Assembly (NCBI GenBank): GCA_023614405.1
Contig: CM042684.1
Coordinates: forward strand, 205,908,941-205,972,940
Length of the DNA stretch: 64,000 nt
From: Avena insularis
Lineage: Eukaryota > Streptophyta > Magnoliopsida > Poales > Poaceae
Direction of reading: 5' to 3'
The notes under the pieces were generated by a model, which was given only the letters and a program-made list of their open reading frames with translations, had not been told where the DNA came from and made no database searches. Below are positions 22,433-35,109 of this stretch, piece by piece. A program made the position numbers and the translations under genes. Numbering within the stretch: position 1 is the stretch's first letter; every line of letters starts with the position of its first letter.

Positions 22433-23842
22433 CTAAGAATCATCAACATGCTGCACACTAAGTATGCGTGGAGACACCACAATAGTTGGTGCACGCTCAG
22501 GAAAAGCATCAGTACCTTCCTCACCATCATAATCATTGTCGCCATCAACTTCATCTCCACTCTCATACTCACCTTGTTCATTGACAAACATCACCTTACG
22601 GTTTCGACAATCTCTCTTGTAGTGTCCTCTACCTCCACAATTATGGCACTCCACATCGCGAGTACGCGCAGTTGACATATTGGAACCTGAGCTAGCAGCA
22701 GGAGCAGCGGGCTTCCGAGCATTGGAACAAAAAGAAGACGTAGGTGCAGTCTTGGACGATGGTGAAGGGTGGCTAGCAGCTGATGTAGGTGGCGCCATAG
22801 GAGGCGGTGTAGATGTGGCCGCAAAACGGTTGGTAGACGGAAACCTTGCACGTGACTTAGCCTCTTCAGCTAGCTGTGATTCGGCCTCTCTAGCATGGTG
22901 CAATAGTTAATTCATAGTTTCATACTTGTGATGATGAACAATGCTCTTGATTTGGAGCTTCAAATTATTGAGAAAGCGCTGCATAGTCATCTCAAGGGAT
23001 TCATGAACTCTAGCACGTTGCATAAGCATCTCCATCTCCATGTAGTACTCATCAACTGACATGGTTCCCTGCCTCAATTGTGTCAACTTGTCAAAAACTG
23101 ATCGCAATTAGTTGGTGGATACAAAACAATCCTTCATAATGCACTTCATCTCACACCAATCCATGACAAGAAGTTCATTGTCGTCCCTTCTATTCTGCAT
23201 AATAGCATCCCACCATCGCAAAGCATATCCATCAAATTCGGACGCTGCAAGCTTAACCTTCTTGTCTTCTAGATAGTCAAACAAATGCCAGAGCTTCTCA
23301 ATCTTCAACTCCCAAGTGAGATAATCTTCAGGATCAAGTGAGCCATTAAAAGAGGGAATTGAAAATTTTAGCTTGCCCAAACCATCATCACCAGCTTGAT
23401 TCGGAACATGTTGAGCACGTCCCAAAGGAGCAAAACCACGGCCATAAGTAGGCGCAACAGCAGGCATAGGTGCAGGGGGATTGGCATGTCCCCTGCCATG
23501 ATGTGGGGCAGCATCAACCGCACTACATTCATCATTGTCTTAAAAAACATCATCGGGTAGGTATTCCTGCCGTTGCTGAATTGCTACTATTAAGGCATCA
23601 ATGCAACATTGCAAAGTTGCGACATTGGCATTGATTGCTATCACTTGTGTTTGAATGTTAGTGACTATGCCAATATTCTGATCCACTGCCATTTGCACGT
23701 CCTGGATATTCTTGTCAATGCCCTCTGTGGTGTGTGTAAACACACGCGTCAAGAGAGATTTCAACGCCTCGTATTCACGCGAAGTAACAAGTTCCTCATC
23801 CTTCTTTTTCTGTGACACAACATCATCATCACTAAAAGACAT
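22433..23842 (-). pseudogene. gag of element D
   Basis: The likely start is 23842 (MSFSDDDVV), the position conserved in E (MSSSDDDVV), although the frame is open 19 codons further upstream in both. Next come a Gln/Asp-rich coil, the gag core with KFSIPSFNGSLDPEDYLTWE and ALRWWDAI, and a second gag segment around LRQGTMSVDEYYMEMEML. The CCHC knuckle is CHNCGGRGHYKRDC near 22640. Stops at about 23537, 23108 and 22907 split it. The equivalent of the TGA at 53917 in E is still CGA here. Confidence 0.82.
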
Positions 23843-25043
23843 GATTAGTAGGTTAGTGCAAAAATTAAAATCTGTTTGGTGGAAACACACAGAACTCACT
23901 CACAACTGACAAGAAAGCAGATCTTACTGTTCTAGAGTGAATAGAGATGCTTTACCAAACGAAATAAAAGACTGATGCACTGATGTGATGAATCGAATAT
24001 CAAGGGTATAGAGAACGATCACAAGGCACACAGGTTATTTAAGGTGTAGCTCTAGGTATGATATCCTAAATACACCGCAAACAAGTCCTAGTGCCGATCA
24101 TACAAAACCCAAGAAACACACACGTGGAGATAAACGTGGCAATGCAATTATGAAGGATGTTGCACTACGCTGGAGAGACACTAGCAAAGCTCAAAGTAAA
24201 TAGGCACAAGATTTCTCAATCTACCGGTGCACAAAGATATCACTAGGCCTCTTGCTCAATTCTCATTTTGTTTTCTTTTTCTTTTGTATAGCTTCTTTCT
24301 ATTTTTTCTTTTTGTTTAGCTATATTCTTTTTCTCCTTTTTTGCATATATATCACACACGACCAATTTACAAAGCATAGCACCAAAACCCAAGGAGCAGC
24401 CTGTAAGAGCGGAAACTAGTCTCAATGGGCAAGTTCCTACACGTATGAAATAGACTGACTATATCTAAAATTGTGGAAAAGTTTAATTTTTCACACTTTG
24501 AAGTATGGCTGTCGTGGCAGAAAAACTGATCAAAATCATGCCATGGCAGAGGGTTCGTCATGGCAGAAAAACAAGAAAATCTGTCATGGCGGCAGGCGAG
24601 TAGCGAGGCGTAAAAGGCAAAAAAATCGTAGTGGCGAGAGTCAGGCCGGCGGAGAAAACACTGAAAACGTGCGAGGCGGAGCCAACCGGGCGTATAAGGA
24701 CTTGGCGAGGAAACATGATGTTTCGTCTTTGCGGTAGAGTCGGTAGGGAAATATTTTTTATTGCAAATCCGACTCGGCCAGGAGTATGTAACAAGGACTC
24801 TAGCTTGGATCGGATCTGACCTTGTGGCGGCGGAAAAAAAAGGTAGATGCGACTAGAAAGAGAAAAACTATGAAGAATATATCTAGATCTAGACTAATAG
24901 AGGAAAACGACCAACAAGTAGTACTAGAAAACAATGTAATCGAAGCTATGACAAAAAAATTGTAAGGCTTTTTCTGTATAGGACGGAAAATACGAACTAA
25001 TCAATGGATGGATTGTGGATTGCTCACCGAGTAACCGAGGAAA

Positions 25044-25053
25044 TCTGATACCA
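25044..25053 (-). promoter_or_regulatory. Primer-binding site of element D
   Basis: TCTGATACCA on the plus strand is TGGTATCAGA on the minus strand, complementary to the initiator Met tRNA 3' end, 3 bp from the 5' LTR. Confidence 0.88.
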
Positions 25054-25056
25054 AGA

Positions 25057-25944
25057 TGATATGGGGTGGCCCGATCTTCTCAGCAAGCACTTGTCGATGA
25101 TGATGGTGGATGATAGATAACTAGCGTGTAGCTATGATCTCTCCCGCTCGAACCCTGATGCCAATGCAACAGCTCTCGAACCCTGTGGGATATTCACAAC
25201 ACCACGCTCTTGTGCACGCAGCCGTCGACCATGAACGGTAGTTTGCAATCTACTAATTCCCAGTGGAACAATAGATCACACTTAATTGCAGTGGTAAAAT
25301 CGATGACAAGTAATTCCAGAGGTTGTATGAAAGAAACAACTCCAAAATATTTTAACGTGGTCTAACCCTCACTTGTGTTGCGCCCCTTCTATTTAAGGAC
25401 TAAGGGGGCGGGGGCCAATACTAGGAAATAGTGGTTCGACTCAACCGAGACTAGGATACAACCGACCCAAGGTGGGGCGGCTCAAGGCGCGCAGGCCTAC
25501 TCTGCCGTGGCAGAGTTGGACCCGGTTTCTCTATTGCGGTAGCCTGCCGTGGCAGAAAACTATGTGGTTTCTCTACCGTGACAGGGATCCCTCGACCATG
25601 TGTTGATCTTCTCATGGGGTGCTCCTTGCGCTTCCTCCCTCTCCTCCCTCGTGCATTCTTCATTGATCAACACGCCATGTTCCTTTAGCTCCTCGCTCCG
25701 TGCTACGCCTTCTTCTCCCAAGTACCCGATCATACAATAATTCAAAGACTTAGGTAGTATAAAATTCTCATTAACTAATACATCAGGTTCATTAAGAAAC
25801 AAGTTCACCTGTTGTTCTAATAGCTTAGCATGAGCTCTTGTAATTGATCCAATCCTTATCTCATTGGATTGGTCCTTCTTTGCAGCAGGCGGAACATCAG
25901 CAGTAGTAATTGGGGTAGGTGTAATTGTAGGGATGTCCTCATCA
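25057..25944 (-). repeat. 5' LTR of element D
   Basis: 888 bp, minus-strand ends TGATGAGGACATCC and CCCCATATCA. A TATA-like TTAAATAG lies on the minus strand near 25390. A frame in the LTR encodes DEDIPTITPTPITT and ITRAHAKLLEQQVN, the C-terminal type seen in relatives whose pol frame continues into the LTR. Short palindromes of the CTGCCGTGGCAG type occur at 25502-25513 and 25544-25555. Confidence 0.88.
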
Positions 25945-27396
25945 AGCTGTGTAAACCGTGGAAAAGGACATGAAAAATTTGAGGTAGGATGACCTCTAAA
26001 AGAAGCCTGAAATACCAAATAGTCTCGAGACACTACTACATATGATCCAAACATAATCACTTAATGATTCAATATAAATAGTAACATATTTAAGTAAGTA
26101 AAACAAACAAAAACATACCAATTGTGAAACTTTAATGATGTATATAAGTTCTAGGGAATAGAAAAAGCTCTACTTTTTTTGTCAGAATCTTCTGTAATTT
26201 TAACCATGAAGACTTCTATCCCTATGCTCAATGTAGCATATCGTTAAGTTATGAAAAGGCAATCATGGAAATCTTGTTGCACAACTCGGTCTTGATGATC
26301 TATGGTAGAGAGGAAGCCCTTTCAACTATTGTCGTAGTCACCAGTAAAATCAGTGCCAACTAAACAAGGTGATAAACCATATGAAACATGATGTGTCATT
26401 CAATTAAGATAATATCGAAAGTATTTAGTTCTCCGCATATGAATAACGAATATCTCAAGGTCATCTTATATAGTCTCATGCTCATAATAAGATAAATTAC
26501 CATGATAAATCTATCTAACACGAGAAATCTTATTCACATTGAACCTATAAAACGAGTTGCTTGAGTCAAAACAGGAAATTCTGAAGCAACTCTAAAGATA
26601 ACTCATCATGAAGGTCAAAATCAGTTGTAATAGTGTCTATAAAAAAATAGAAGGTGTCCACACTCCAAGAATAATCAATATTGACTTGGTGTCTTCTCCC
26701 TTTCAATGATTTTTCACTTATTTTGTTACCCATTCATCCATACCTAGGATTCATATCATTGTCTGCGTGAATTCACATATTTTTGGAGGGATCTAAACCA
26801 TCATTTTTCCAATTGAGCAAGCATTCTCTCACACACTTAACCAAAGATATTAACTAAACTAATACAAATAGAATTTTAGATCAATTGTTTATACATCCCA
26901 AAGTAGAACTATAAAACATAGCCTGTCACATAATTATTGTTGGTTTGGGCCGCATGCATAGGGTGGTCAAAATACTCCCATGTTCTTTTTAGATACCCCA
27001 TCTAAGACATGGATTTAGAGTTGGGTTTTCTAGATTGAGAATTGTCTATTGCAAGGAGAAAGAGTTGGTTTAGAACTAGATTACAGCTAGTCCTTATTTC
27101 AGTTTAGTATCAGTTTTGCACATTGTTCACTAAAACAAGTATAACTTCTCATATGAAGTCCGTTTTCAGCGTATGACCACTCAAATTGTTCAGAAAAATA
27201 TATTCATGTAAATCTTTTTTCCAAAAATCAAGGTAGGGTAGATGCCCTACCTTACTGGGAGCTCCGCCCAAAGAATCGTTTTCACGGATAACTGAATGGA
27301 TGAATGTTCTTTCCGGTCAGATAAAAAACCACTCGGTTCCATGCAAACACATCCCTAGATTTTCTTGCCATCTCGGCTATTGTAGAACAAGTCTAA
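25945..27396. other. AT-rich stretch without a recognised gene
   Basis: No ORF of note, LTR ends or transposase seen. Near its right end is a perfect 9-bp hairpin, AAGGTAGGG/CCCTACCTT, at 27230-27253 with a 6-base loop. It could be part of an unidentified repeat. Confidence 0.35.
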
Positions 27397-28990
27397 GAGC
27401 ATCTCCATTCTTTGGAGGGCCCCATGCCGAAATCCGGTGTTTATTTTCACCGAATTGCGCAAATGTTTAGCCATGGGGGCCGCCAACTCCTAGATGCACC
27501 CCTGTCTAGACACCCCGAAGAACAGCAAATTCGGGAAAATTCAGCCAAAATATGAAAAATTTGACACAAATTAACCCAATTTTCGTGCAACACACAGCTC
27601 AACCAATTTTACACACATAGTTTAGCTATATTTTGGTCACATAGTTTGGCGCATAAAACAAGTGCATAAAAAATAATTGAACAAGATTTCAAACGTAAGA
27701 ACACCTCTAGGTGTTGCCTTTGAGCATCCACAGGTGCTTTGCTAGATCATCCTGCAGTTGTTGATGCACATACGGGTCTCGGATCTCCTGACGCATAGCA
27801 ACAAAGTCCGCCCATGATGCTGGCACCTAGTGACCAGGCTCTACAAGAGGACCCTGTCTGAAATATGGTTGTGCCGGATCACTGTCATCATCAAGCAATG
27901 GCTCCTCCCTCTCATTCTTAATGATCATGTTGTGCAAGATCACACATGCATTCATCATCTCCCACATTTGCTCCTGCAACCAGGTCAAAGCGGGGAATCA
28001 GACAACTGCAGATCGAGCTTGGAGTAGACCAAATGCCCGCTCGACATCCTTCCTGCAAGCTTATTGTTCCTTGTCAAAGTTTGATTGCTTGACGATTAGA
28101 GGGCTTAAGATAGTATTCAAAAATGTTAACCATCTTAGATATATGCCATCTTCTAGGTAGTATCTCTTGTTGTAGTGGTAGCCATTGATCACATAGTCCA
28201 TAGGGGGAGCATGACCCTCAACAAGCTTGGAGAAGACATGCGAGCACTACAGGACACTGATGCCATTGTTGGATCCTTCCATAGCAAAGAAGGACTGCCA
28301 AATCTAGAGATCCTGTGTATCCACTTCCTCAAGGACCACACTACAAACTCCTTTGGGCTTTTGTACATTCCCAGCCAAGCAAACAGACAGTTCTTCAATT
28401 TCCAATGCATGCAGTCGGTACTTCCAAGAATCCCAGGGAATCCTCTAGCTTCATTGATTGCTAGGATACAAGCAGTGTCTTCGGCATTGGGTGATCTCAG
28501 ATATTTTGGCCCAAACACCGCAATCACTGCGTTGCAGAACCTATATAAACAATCGATGTCGATGGATTTGGCCATAGAAAGATATTCATCTCGTGTGCCA
28601 CCGGGAGCTCCATATGCTAGTATTCTCATGGCCACCATGCACTTCTGTAGCAAGGTAAATCTAACCATGCCGATGTAGTCCTTCTTGTAGCTGAAATAGC
28701 TGACGAAGTTCCAGAGGGCATACGTAATCTTTAGGAAGAGGTGCCGACTCATCCTGAGTCGGTGCCAAATCACTTCCTCATTGTGCAATGGTTCATCAAT
28801 GAAGTAGTCACTGTACAACATGCAATAGCCCCCCATTTGCTTCCTCGGCTTTCCCTTCAAGCCTCTAGGCACCGAACCGCCGCACCGTGGCTTCGTTTTA
28901 TGGGCGTACAGGTCGGCCAGACAAGCGAGGATCATCATGTGCTCTTTGACGTTATGAGTACCACTGCTATTAGTGAGCTACTATTTTTTA
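27397..28990 (-). mobile_element. PIF/Harbinger-type transposon remnant
   Basis: The left end GAGCATCTCCATTCTTTGG after TAA resembles the GAGCATCTCCAACAG-like end of grass PIF/Harbinger elements, with TAA as a candidate 3-bp target copy. A transposase gene fills most of the interior. No matching inverted end was found on the right before the Stowaway element, so the right boundary is approximate and probably truncated. Confidence 0.65.
27711..28938 (-). pseudogene. PIF/Harbinger transposase, decayed
   Basis: The open part runs 28938-28189. It includes EEVIWHRLRMSRHLFLKI, a helix-turn-helix-like N-terminal region, and GILGSTDCMHWKLKNCLFAW, which holds the first catalytic Asp. After a frameshift near 28330 the order typical of the family continues to [23 protein letters not shown] near 27900 and an end near 27711. 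At the second catalytic site the usual Asn-Asp-Ile reads Asn-Gly-Ile, and a TAG follows in place of the usual Gln codon. The acidic residue of the DVERAF block survives on another frame. Family members cut and paste DNA with TTA/TAA targets. This copy cannot be active. An upstream start is possible. Confidence 0.8.
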
Positions 28991-29198
28991 ATGATGTGCA
29001 ATCTTGCAAATATTAAATTAATATTGAATTCCAAAAATTCACATATTTTTTTATTGAAGGGGGTACTAGATAGGTTAGGGAATGTTATCAGAATGACGGT
29101 CATTACTTTTTAAGTTTAGAGGGTTATCAGATTTCAGTAATCTTATGTACTACTCTCCATTGAAGATCCACTTTGCTCTGAATTGTTTTTCCCAAGTA

Positions 29199-29348
29199 CT
29201 CCATCTGTCCCATCATATAAGATGTTATTACAACCATTCTAGGAGTATAAGATGTTATTACAAGCATTGTAGGAGTATAAGATGTTATTACAACCAATAT
29301 ACTCCTATATTGTTTGTAATAACATCTTGTATTATAGGACATATGAAG
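29199..29348. mobile_element. Stowaway-type MITE, 150 bp
   Basis: The ends CTCCATCTGTCCC...ATAAGATGTTATTAC and their near-perfect inverted copy, flanked by TA on both sides (29197-29198, 29349-29350), match the CTCCCTCCGTCCC ends of Stowaway (Mariner-derived) MITEs. The interior has about 2.6 copies of a 30-bp unit starting ATAAGATGTTATTACAA. There is no coding capacity. Confidence 0.85.
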
Positions 29349-29350
29349 TA

Positions 29351-29666
29351 AATCTTAATTTTATGATTCGGAAGTTCTGAACTCCTTTTGAAATGAAACA
29401 AGCACTTTGCCACCCAAGATATCTCACAAGATTTTGATCCCTTAGTTTGTCCAGCATGGTTGATGGAGCAAGTAAGTTCATCTAAGAGTGCTATGTGAAT
29501 GTTTTGTGTCTATGAACTTCATTTCTGAGTAGGCATATGTATTAAGTGCATGTTGTTTACATGCAGAGAGTTCCTAAAAGAGATCAATCTGTTCCTTTCG
29601 AGTCTTATTATGTTCCTACTGATGGGAGGGCATGTGGGCCCCACAGATTAATCCTCCGAGAATCCC
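29351..29666. other. Spacer without recognised content
   Basis: About 316 bp between the MITE and the LTR-like block. No ORF or repeat structure seen. Confidence 0.35.
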
Positions 29667-32600
29667 TGTTATGCATATCACCATAATCCCATTATTAGTT
29701 TGGCGTGGCACATAACCGACACGTATCAAAGTAAACATCAATTACTTATGCGGATACAAGTCATACCCCAGTTCCCATTATGGCTACATCAATCATCATT
29801 AGCGGAAATATCATCAAGCGTAGAGCCCGAGCCATGCCTTAACCTACAGGCAGCTAACTGGGAGAACGTCCTAGCTCGCATAGTCATCACCATCACCTTA
29901 TTCTTGATATCTGATCAAGTTAATAGCCAGGGACAATACCAGTGAGTACTTTGAATGTACTCATAAACCACCGTAATATAAACAATAAAAGGATATGCAA
30001 TATGGCTGTGGTAGTACGAGGGCTGCAAAAGAGGTTCTTTTCTAAAATAGTTTCGCTCATAGATATAGCATCAACATATCTTTGTTGAAAACTTCTATAA
30101 AACATTTTCGAAACCTTCTTGAAAAGTTTTGGAAAACACTAGGATTGGGTCACCCACTTGTTCCTCCTTCCGGTCATCCCATGACCAAACCTTTCATTCC
30201 TTTCCGACCATCCCATGGTCAAAACATTTCCAAAGCCTTTGCTTTTTTGAAAACAAAACCAACACCGCTCTACAATAACTTTCACAACCGTCCATGATCG
30301 TGGACACGGCTATTCGAATAGATTTTTACTCTGTAGACATTGTACACTTTACCCACACCAATCGGGTACCCTACCCTGATCCCACATGGATCATGGGTCG
30401 AGTAACCGGTCAAGACCTTTGGAAAGCCCACTCCAGTATACCCGCCTTCCTTATGAGCCATTCATAGTAAACACATGGCGACCCGCAGACCGTTCTTTTC
30501 TTCTCCAGGTTGATGATTTCACATGGACCCTTATTAGAGAAGACCCACCCTCCAGGGTTCACAATCCCCTGTAGTAGTTGTGAGGAAACCTATACTAGAG
30601 TGAATAAACTTCGAGTCTAGCCCCTTCCCATATAGGAGTAATGTGGTTGCATGGGTTAATTGTTCTAGCAAACTACAAAGAAACGGGTACGTTTTCATAA
30701 ACATTTTTCCTCCTTTTTCCTTCAGCATCTTTTGTAAAACAAAAACTTTTTTCTTTCTCAAACTATCTCTTGGTAGGTCGGACCTCACCATGGTTTTACC
30801 ATAAAACATTTTCGTAAAACCTTTTTTGGGTCTTCCCATCCTATAGCTTTGCTTCGGCTATAATGGGGTCTCCAAAGGGGTATGGTGTTATACACCATCT
30901 ACCATACTAGGGAAAAGAAGGTGTCATCAAGGGGGTTGTAATTAGTAGTACAAATGTGTAATGGTTTGGAGGAGCCAAGCCACTACCAGGTATAGATCAT
31001 CATATAATTAAAACAATGTAGTTTCAATAAACAGTAGGTAAAACATGCATCAGTAAAACGGTAGGACAAGGCTTGGTTTCCTATGACCAACAGTATGGCA
31101 ATATGTCCCTAGGCTTATTCTTGGAATACCATAATAACCAATAATAACCATCTTCTTCTGGTCTCCGATATAATTGTAACTATCGTCATAGAGGATAGCA
31201 CATGCAAGTAGACAATGCCACAATCAACACAAGGCATACAATCATCCATACAATACAAGAAATTTAGAAGTCTCAACTATTCAGTAGGTATTGAGAAATG
31301 TAGATCAAAGCAATGGGAATTACTTTGGTTGCATTTGTGGCATGTCTTTTGTGGTTTAATTGTCAAATACCACCTAATGAAGGGTTTTGAACTAAGGCTT
31401 GGGTATGTATGATATCAATGTACAAAAATGATATAAACAGATAGGTATTGAAATAAAAAGTCCAATAAAAGTGGTTTCATGATTTTATCACTTTTCTTTA
31501 ATTAGATATGAATTTTCTAGTGAAATAAACCCTAGTTTAGGTGAATAATTCACCAGAAAAGATCTAGAGCTCAAATAAACTTGTCCTCAAAGGATATTGT
31601 ATACATTTGGGTTTGTGATTTTTGAGAGTTGGACTAACCTAAAAATAATTACCAGAATGCCCTTGGGAAATTCCCAAAGTGAGTTCTACAAGAAAATTTG
31701 TCTTTTTAACCAGATTTATTCTGCAGAAGATTTTGAGATGAATCCAAGGACACAAGGTGGTACTTCAAATTCATTTCTGCAGAATTTGGAATCACTATTT
31801 TTGGTCTTGTATAGATACATATGTGATTTATCTATTGAAAGGAGCACATGTATATGGGATTAAATCCTTAAAATTCCTTAGAAGCTCAAAAAATCTTGAA
31901 CTCCTGGGTTTTGATAGGCCTTACAGTACCACTTCAGTTAGAGTTGGAATCAAATCAAAATCTTCTACTATTTGACCTGGAGAATTTTCTCTAGTCCTAA
32001 ATGAATTTAATTTGTCATTTTTGCTACAGTCAAACCAAGGTTCTAGTTGACCTGAGGCCAAGGCAGATAGATAGGTACAATAAACTCCTACCAGAGTAGA
32101 TTCGATTGACCCCATTTGGATTTGTGAAACTCACTAGGGAAAATATTTCATGAAGAGGATAGGTTGGGGTAAATTAATTTAGTCAAAGTATTGGTACTGT
32201 ATGTTAGCGAAATCACTAGGGAATATTTAAAATTTTGATCTAGCCCAAAACGGACATTTTTCATTTTCCTAGAGATTTATTTCTAGGAGCCTATTTTCAG
32301 ATCTAGAAGAATTATTAAAAGAAAAAGGAATGAGGCTGGGCCGTTTAGTCTGAGCAATGTGACCCAGAACACGGTCCATCCCAACTCGGCGGCTACCGCT
32401 GGAGGCAATTTGAACTGTCGTGGAGCGGGGCCCGGGGGTAAGGAGGCTCGGGGGTTATCCGATCAAGTGGAGATGAACGGTCCACCGTTGTATTCTCCGA
32501 CGGACCCGCCGGCGGCACAGAAACCCTAGAGCAGGAAAAGCGGGGCTCAGGAGCTCACCTGGGAGCCTTGCCAGTGACAGAGGAAGGTCGGGGGTGGAGC

Positions 32601-33270
32601 GGTGCCTCCCACCGGTCCCACCAATGGGCGGAAAGGGCTAGTTCAATGTTGATCCAGCGTCGTAGGCTTCACTATGGAAGAGCAAACTATGAGCTCGCCG
32701 GAGCTCGCATGGAGGTGGCTGCATGTCGGAGTAGAGGCGGTCGCACGCACCTAGGAGGTGTTTGAGGCCCTAGGGTGGCCTTTGGAGATGTATTTGAGGC
32801 TCAGACACATCGAGCTCGACGGGGATCTCCCAAGCGGACATGCATTAGGGTGGTGGCTTCCGGGGTTCCTACAACGGAAAGAAACATAGAGAGATGTAGA
32901 TCAGAGTTAGAAGAGCACCGTGAGGCCAATAAAGAGCGAAGGGATGGTAAGGATTCATGACCTCCTTCCTAAGATGTATGCAAACCCGAGAGGTGGTTCC
33001 ATCCCTTGCCATGGTGAGGGGAGGGCAGAGAGATAGAGCGGAGCTCGTGGGTGGTACTGGGGAGTGAGATGATGTGAATGAGGGAGCATGAGTGAGGGGA
33101 GGGTCCTCTGGCTATTTAACAAGAGAGGGGGTTGGCGTAGGGTGCACCAAGTGCACACATGGCCATGGCTTGGTACATGGGCTTCCCATTGGCTGCCAGG
33201 GGTAGTGGAGAGAGGTGAGATGAGTCTATGGTCATGCATCTAGGGGCAGAGGAGGTCTAGTACTGTAACA
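29667..33270 (-). repeat. Long LTR-like block, probably Gypsy (solo or truncated)
   Basis: The candidate ends are TGTTATGCATATCACC at 29667 and CTAGTACTGTAACA at 33270, which would be TG...CA with inverted TGTTA/TAACA. On the minus strand the right part looks like a promoter and leader: GTTAAATAGCC near 33112, then a CT-rich leader and an ATG near 33016. Near 29940 the phrase 'cagtgagtactttgaatgtactcat' recalls the repeated start of the C LTR at 9870-9900. The flanking pentamers ATCCC and AAAAA do not match, so the ends or the solo-LTR status are uncertain. No gene recognised inside; short ORFs in the GC-rich 32500-33000 part look like chance. Confidence 0.45.
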
Positions 33271-33344
33271 AAAAATTATATGGCAAAGCTTGCTTGTCTC
33301 TCACTTTTCTCCTCCTCCAAACATAAGAGACAAGGGGAAGTGTT

Positions 33345-35109
33345 CCGACTCCATTGTAGATTGTGCAACTACCGATTGCTTCTTGCTCTTCTAGCTTACC
33401 GCCCCACCATTCACCAAAAACACAAATCCCGTCTGAGACTTCGAGTCATCGGGATCTGAGTGCCAGCTCGCATCCACGTAACTAGTTATGTTTAGAGCTT
33501 CATCATTACCTCCATAGACTAGGACCATATCCTTTGTTCTCTTGAGATACCTTAGGATATTTTTCACAACTGTCTAGTGATCCATTCCTGGATTACTTTG
33601 GTATCAACTTGCCAAACTGAGAGCCAATGCCACATTAGGTCGAGTACTTAGCATTGCATACATGATAGATCCTATGGCTGACGCATAGGGGACGTAAGAC
33701 ATCCTTTCTCTATCATCATTCGTTACCGGACATTGAAATCAAACTCAGTATCCTACCTTTTGTTACAGGTGCCAAACCTCTTTTGGCATCCTCCATTTTG
33801 AACCTCTTCAAAATCTTCTCAAGGTAAGTACTTTGACTTAATGCAATCAGGCATCTTGATCTATCTCTACAGATTTTGATTCCTAATATGTATGCAGCTT
33901 CACCTCAGTCCGTCATGGAAAATTGACTACTCAAATATGCTTTCACGCTTTCCATAAGTTCCACATCATTTCCCATAAGTAATATGTCATCCACATATAC
34001 TACTAGGAAAACCACTAAGCTCCCACTCGCTTTCTTGTAAACATGGAACTCTTGTTGATTTTGGACAAATCCAAAACTCTTGATCACTTGATCAAAACAT
34101 TAGTTCCAGCTCCAAGATGCTTGCTTCAGTCCATAAATGGATCGCTGAAGGATGCATACCTTCACAGCATCCTTAGGATCAACAAAACATTCCAGTTGCA
34201 TCATATACAACTCTTTATCAATGTGACCATTGATGAATGCGGTCTTGACATCCATCGGCCAAATTTCATAGTCGAAATGAGCAGCAATTGCTAGTAAAAT
34301 CTGGACAGCCTTAAGTGTCACTATGGGATAGTAAGTCTCATCGTAGTTGACTCCTTGAATTTGTCAAAACCCCTTTGCGACAAGTCGAGCTTTGTGAATG
34401 GTCACATACCATCCGCATCTGTCTTTTTCTTAAAGGTCCATTTATTTTCCACGGCCTTCTGGAATATCTACTAAGGTCCAAACTTGGTTTTCATACATGG
34501 ATCCTATTTCGGATTTCATGGCTTCTAGCCATTTCTCGAAATCAGCACTATCCATAGCTTCTTTGTAGGTTGTAGGTTCTTCCTGTTCATCTAGAATGAC
34601 AGACATCACAAGAGTACTGTACCAATCAGGGGTGGCACGAACTCTTGTAGACTTGCGAACCACAGGAGTTTCGATGCTGTTGTTTTTGATCATCATCATT
34701 GGGCTCTTCTTCCATGTTGGAGAGTGGTTTCGGAACAACTTCTGTTGCGCTACTCTGAATTTGGAGAGAAGGGTCAAAAACTTCATCCAACTCAATTTTC
34801 CTTCCACTAACTCCTTTACGGAGAAACTCTTTCTCGATAAAGGTGCCGTTTTTCGCCACAAACGTTTTGCCTTCGTCCTGGTTGTAGAAAGTATACCCAA
34901 TAGTTTCCCTTGGGTATCCCACAAAGATACATTTTTCTGACTTGGGTTCGAGTTTGTCAGGCTGTAGTTTCTTGACGTAAGCCTCACATCCCCAAACTTT
35001 CAGAAATGACAACATTGGCTTCTTGCCATACCATATCTCATATGGGGTTATCTCCACGGATTTGGATGGTACTCGGTTTAAAATAAAAGCGGCGGTTTCT
35101 AACACATAC
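33345..35109 (-). pseudogene. Copia pol fragment (integrase C-terminus, RT, RNase H)
   Basis: On the minus strand from 35109: ETAAFILNRVPSKSVEITPYE, then KPMLSFLKVWGCEAYVKKL and EKCIFVGYPRETIGYTFYN, the C-terminal integrase region typical of Copia. RT follows with DVKTAFINGHIDKELYM, SIYGLKQASWSWN and the catalytic YVDDILLM near 33985. RNase H has SWHSDPDDSKSQTGFVF and QSVVAQSTMESE, then homology stops near 33345. Stops and frameshifts occur near 34370, 34098, 33905 and 33690. The upstream part (gag, protease, integrase core) is missing because element G begins at 35110. The left end abuts the LTR-like block. It is a decayed insertion older than G. Confidence 0.85.

Larger units (their letters stand above)
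8695..25944 (-). mobile_element. Gypsy element D, minus strand, interrupted by element C
   Basis: Order on the minus strand: 5' LTR 25944-25057, iMet-type PBS, gag, protease, RT, RNase H, integrase, polypurine tract (AAGGGGGAGAGA, about 19040-19029), 3' LTR. LTR ends are TGATGAG...CATATCA on the minus strand. Flanking pentamers are AGCTA (8690-8694) and AGCTG (25945-25949), a target duplication with one transition. The 3' LTR is split at 9462/18871 by element C, so the native element is about 7.8 kb. Same family as E (51138-58854) by gag, pol and LTR. Every ORF is broken. Confidence 0.88.

Noticed and set aside
26000..27390. tRNA or other structured RNA gene
   Set aside because: Looked for cloverleaf-like arms and box A/B-like pairs by eye; none convincing.
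32568..32960. ORFs in a GC-rich patch suggesting a host gene
   Set aside because: Short overlapping frames on both strands without motifs, in what looks like the leader of a long LTR.
29667..33270. Solo LTR with a target duplication
   Set aside because: The flanking pentamers ATCCC and AAAAA do not match, so I report only an LTR-like block with uncertain ends.
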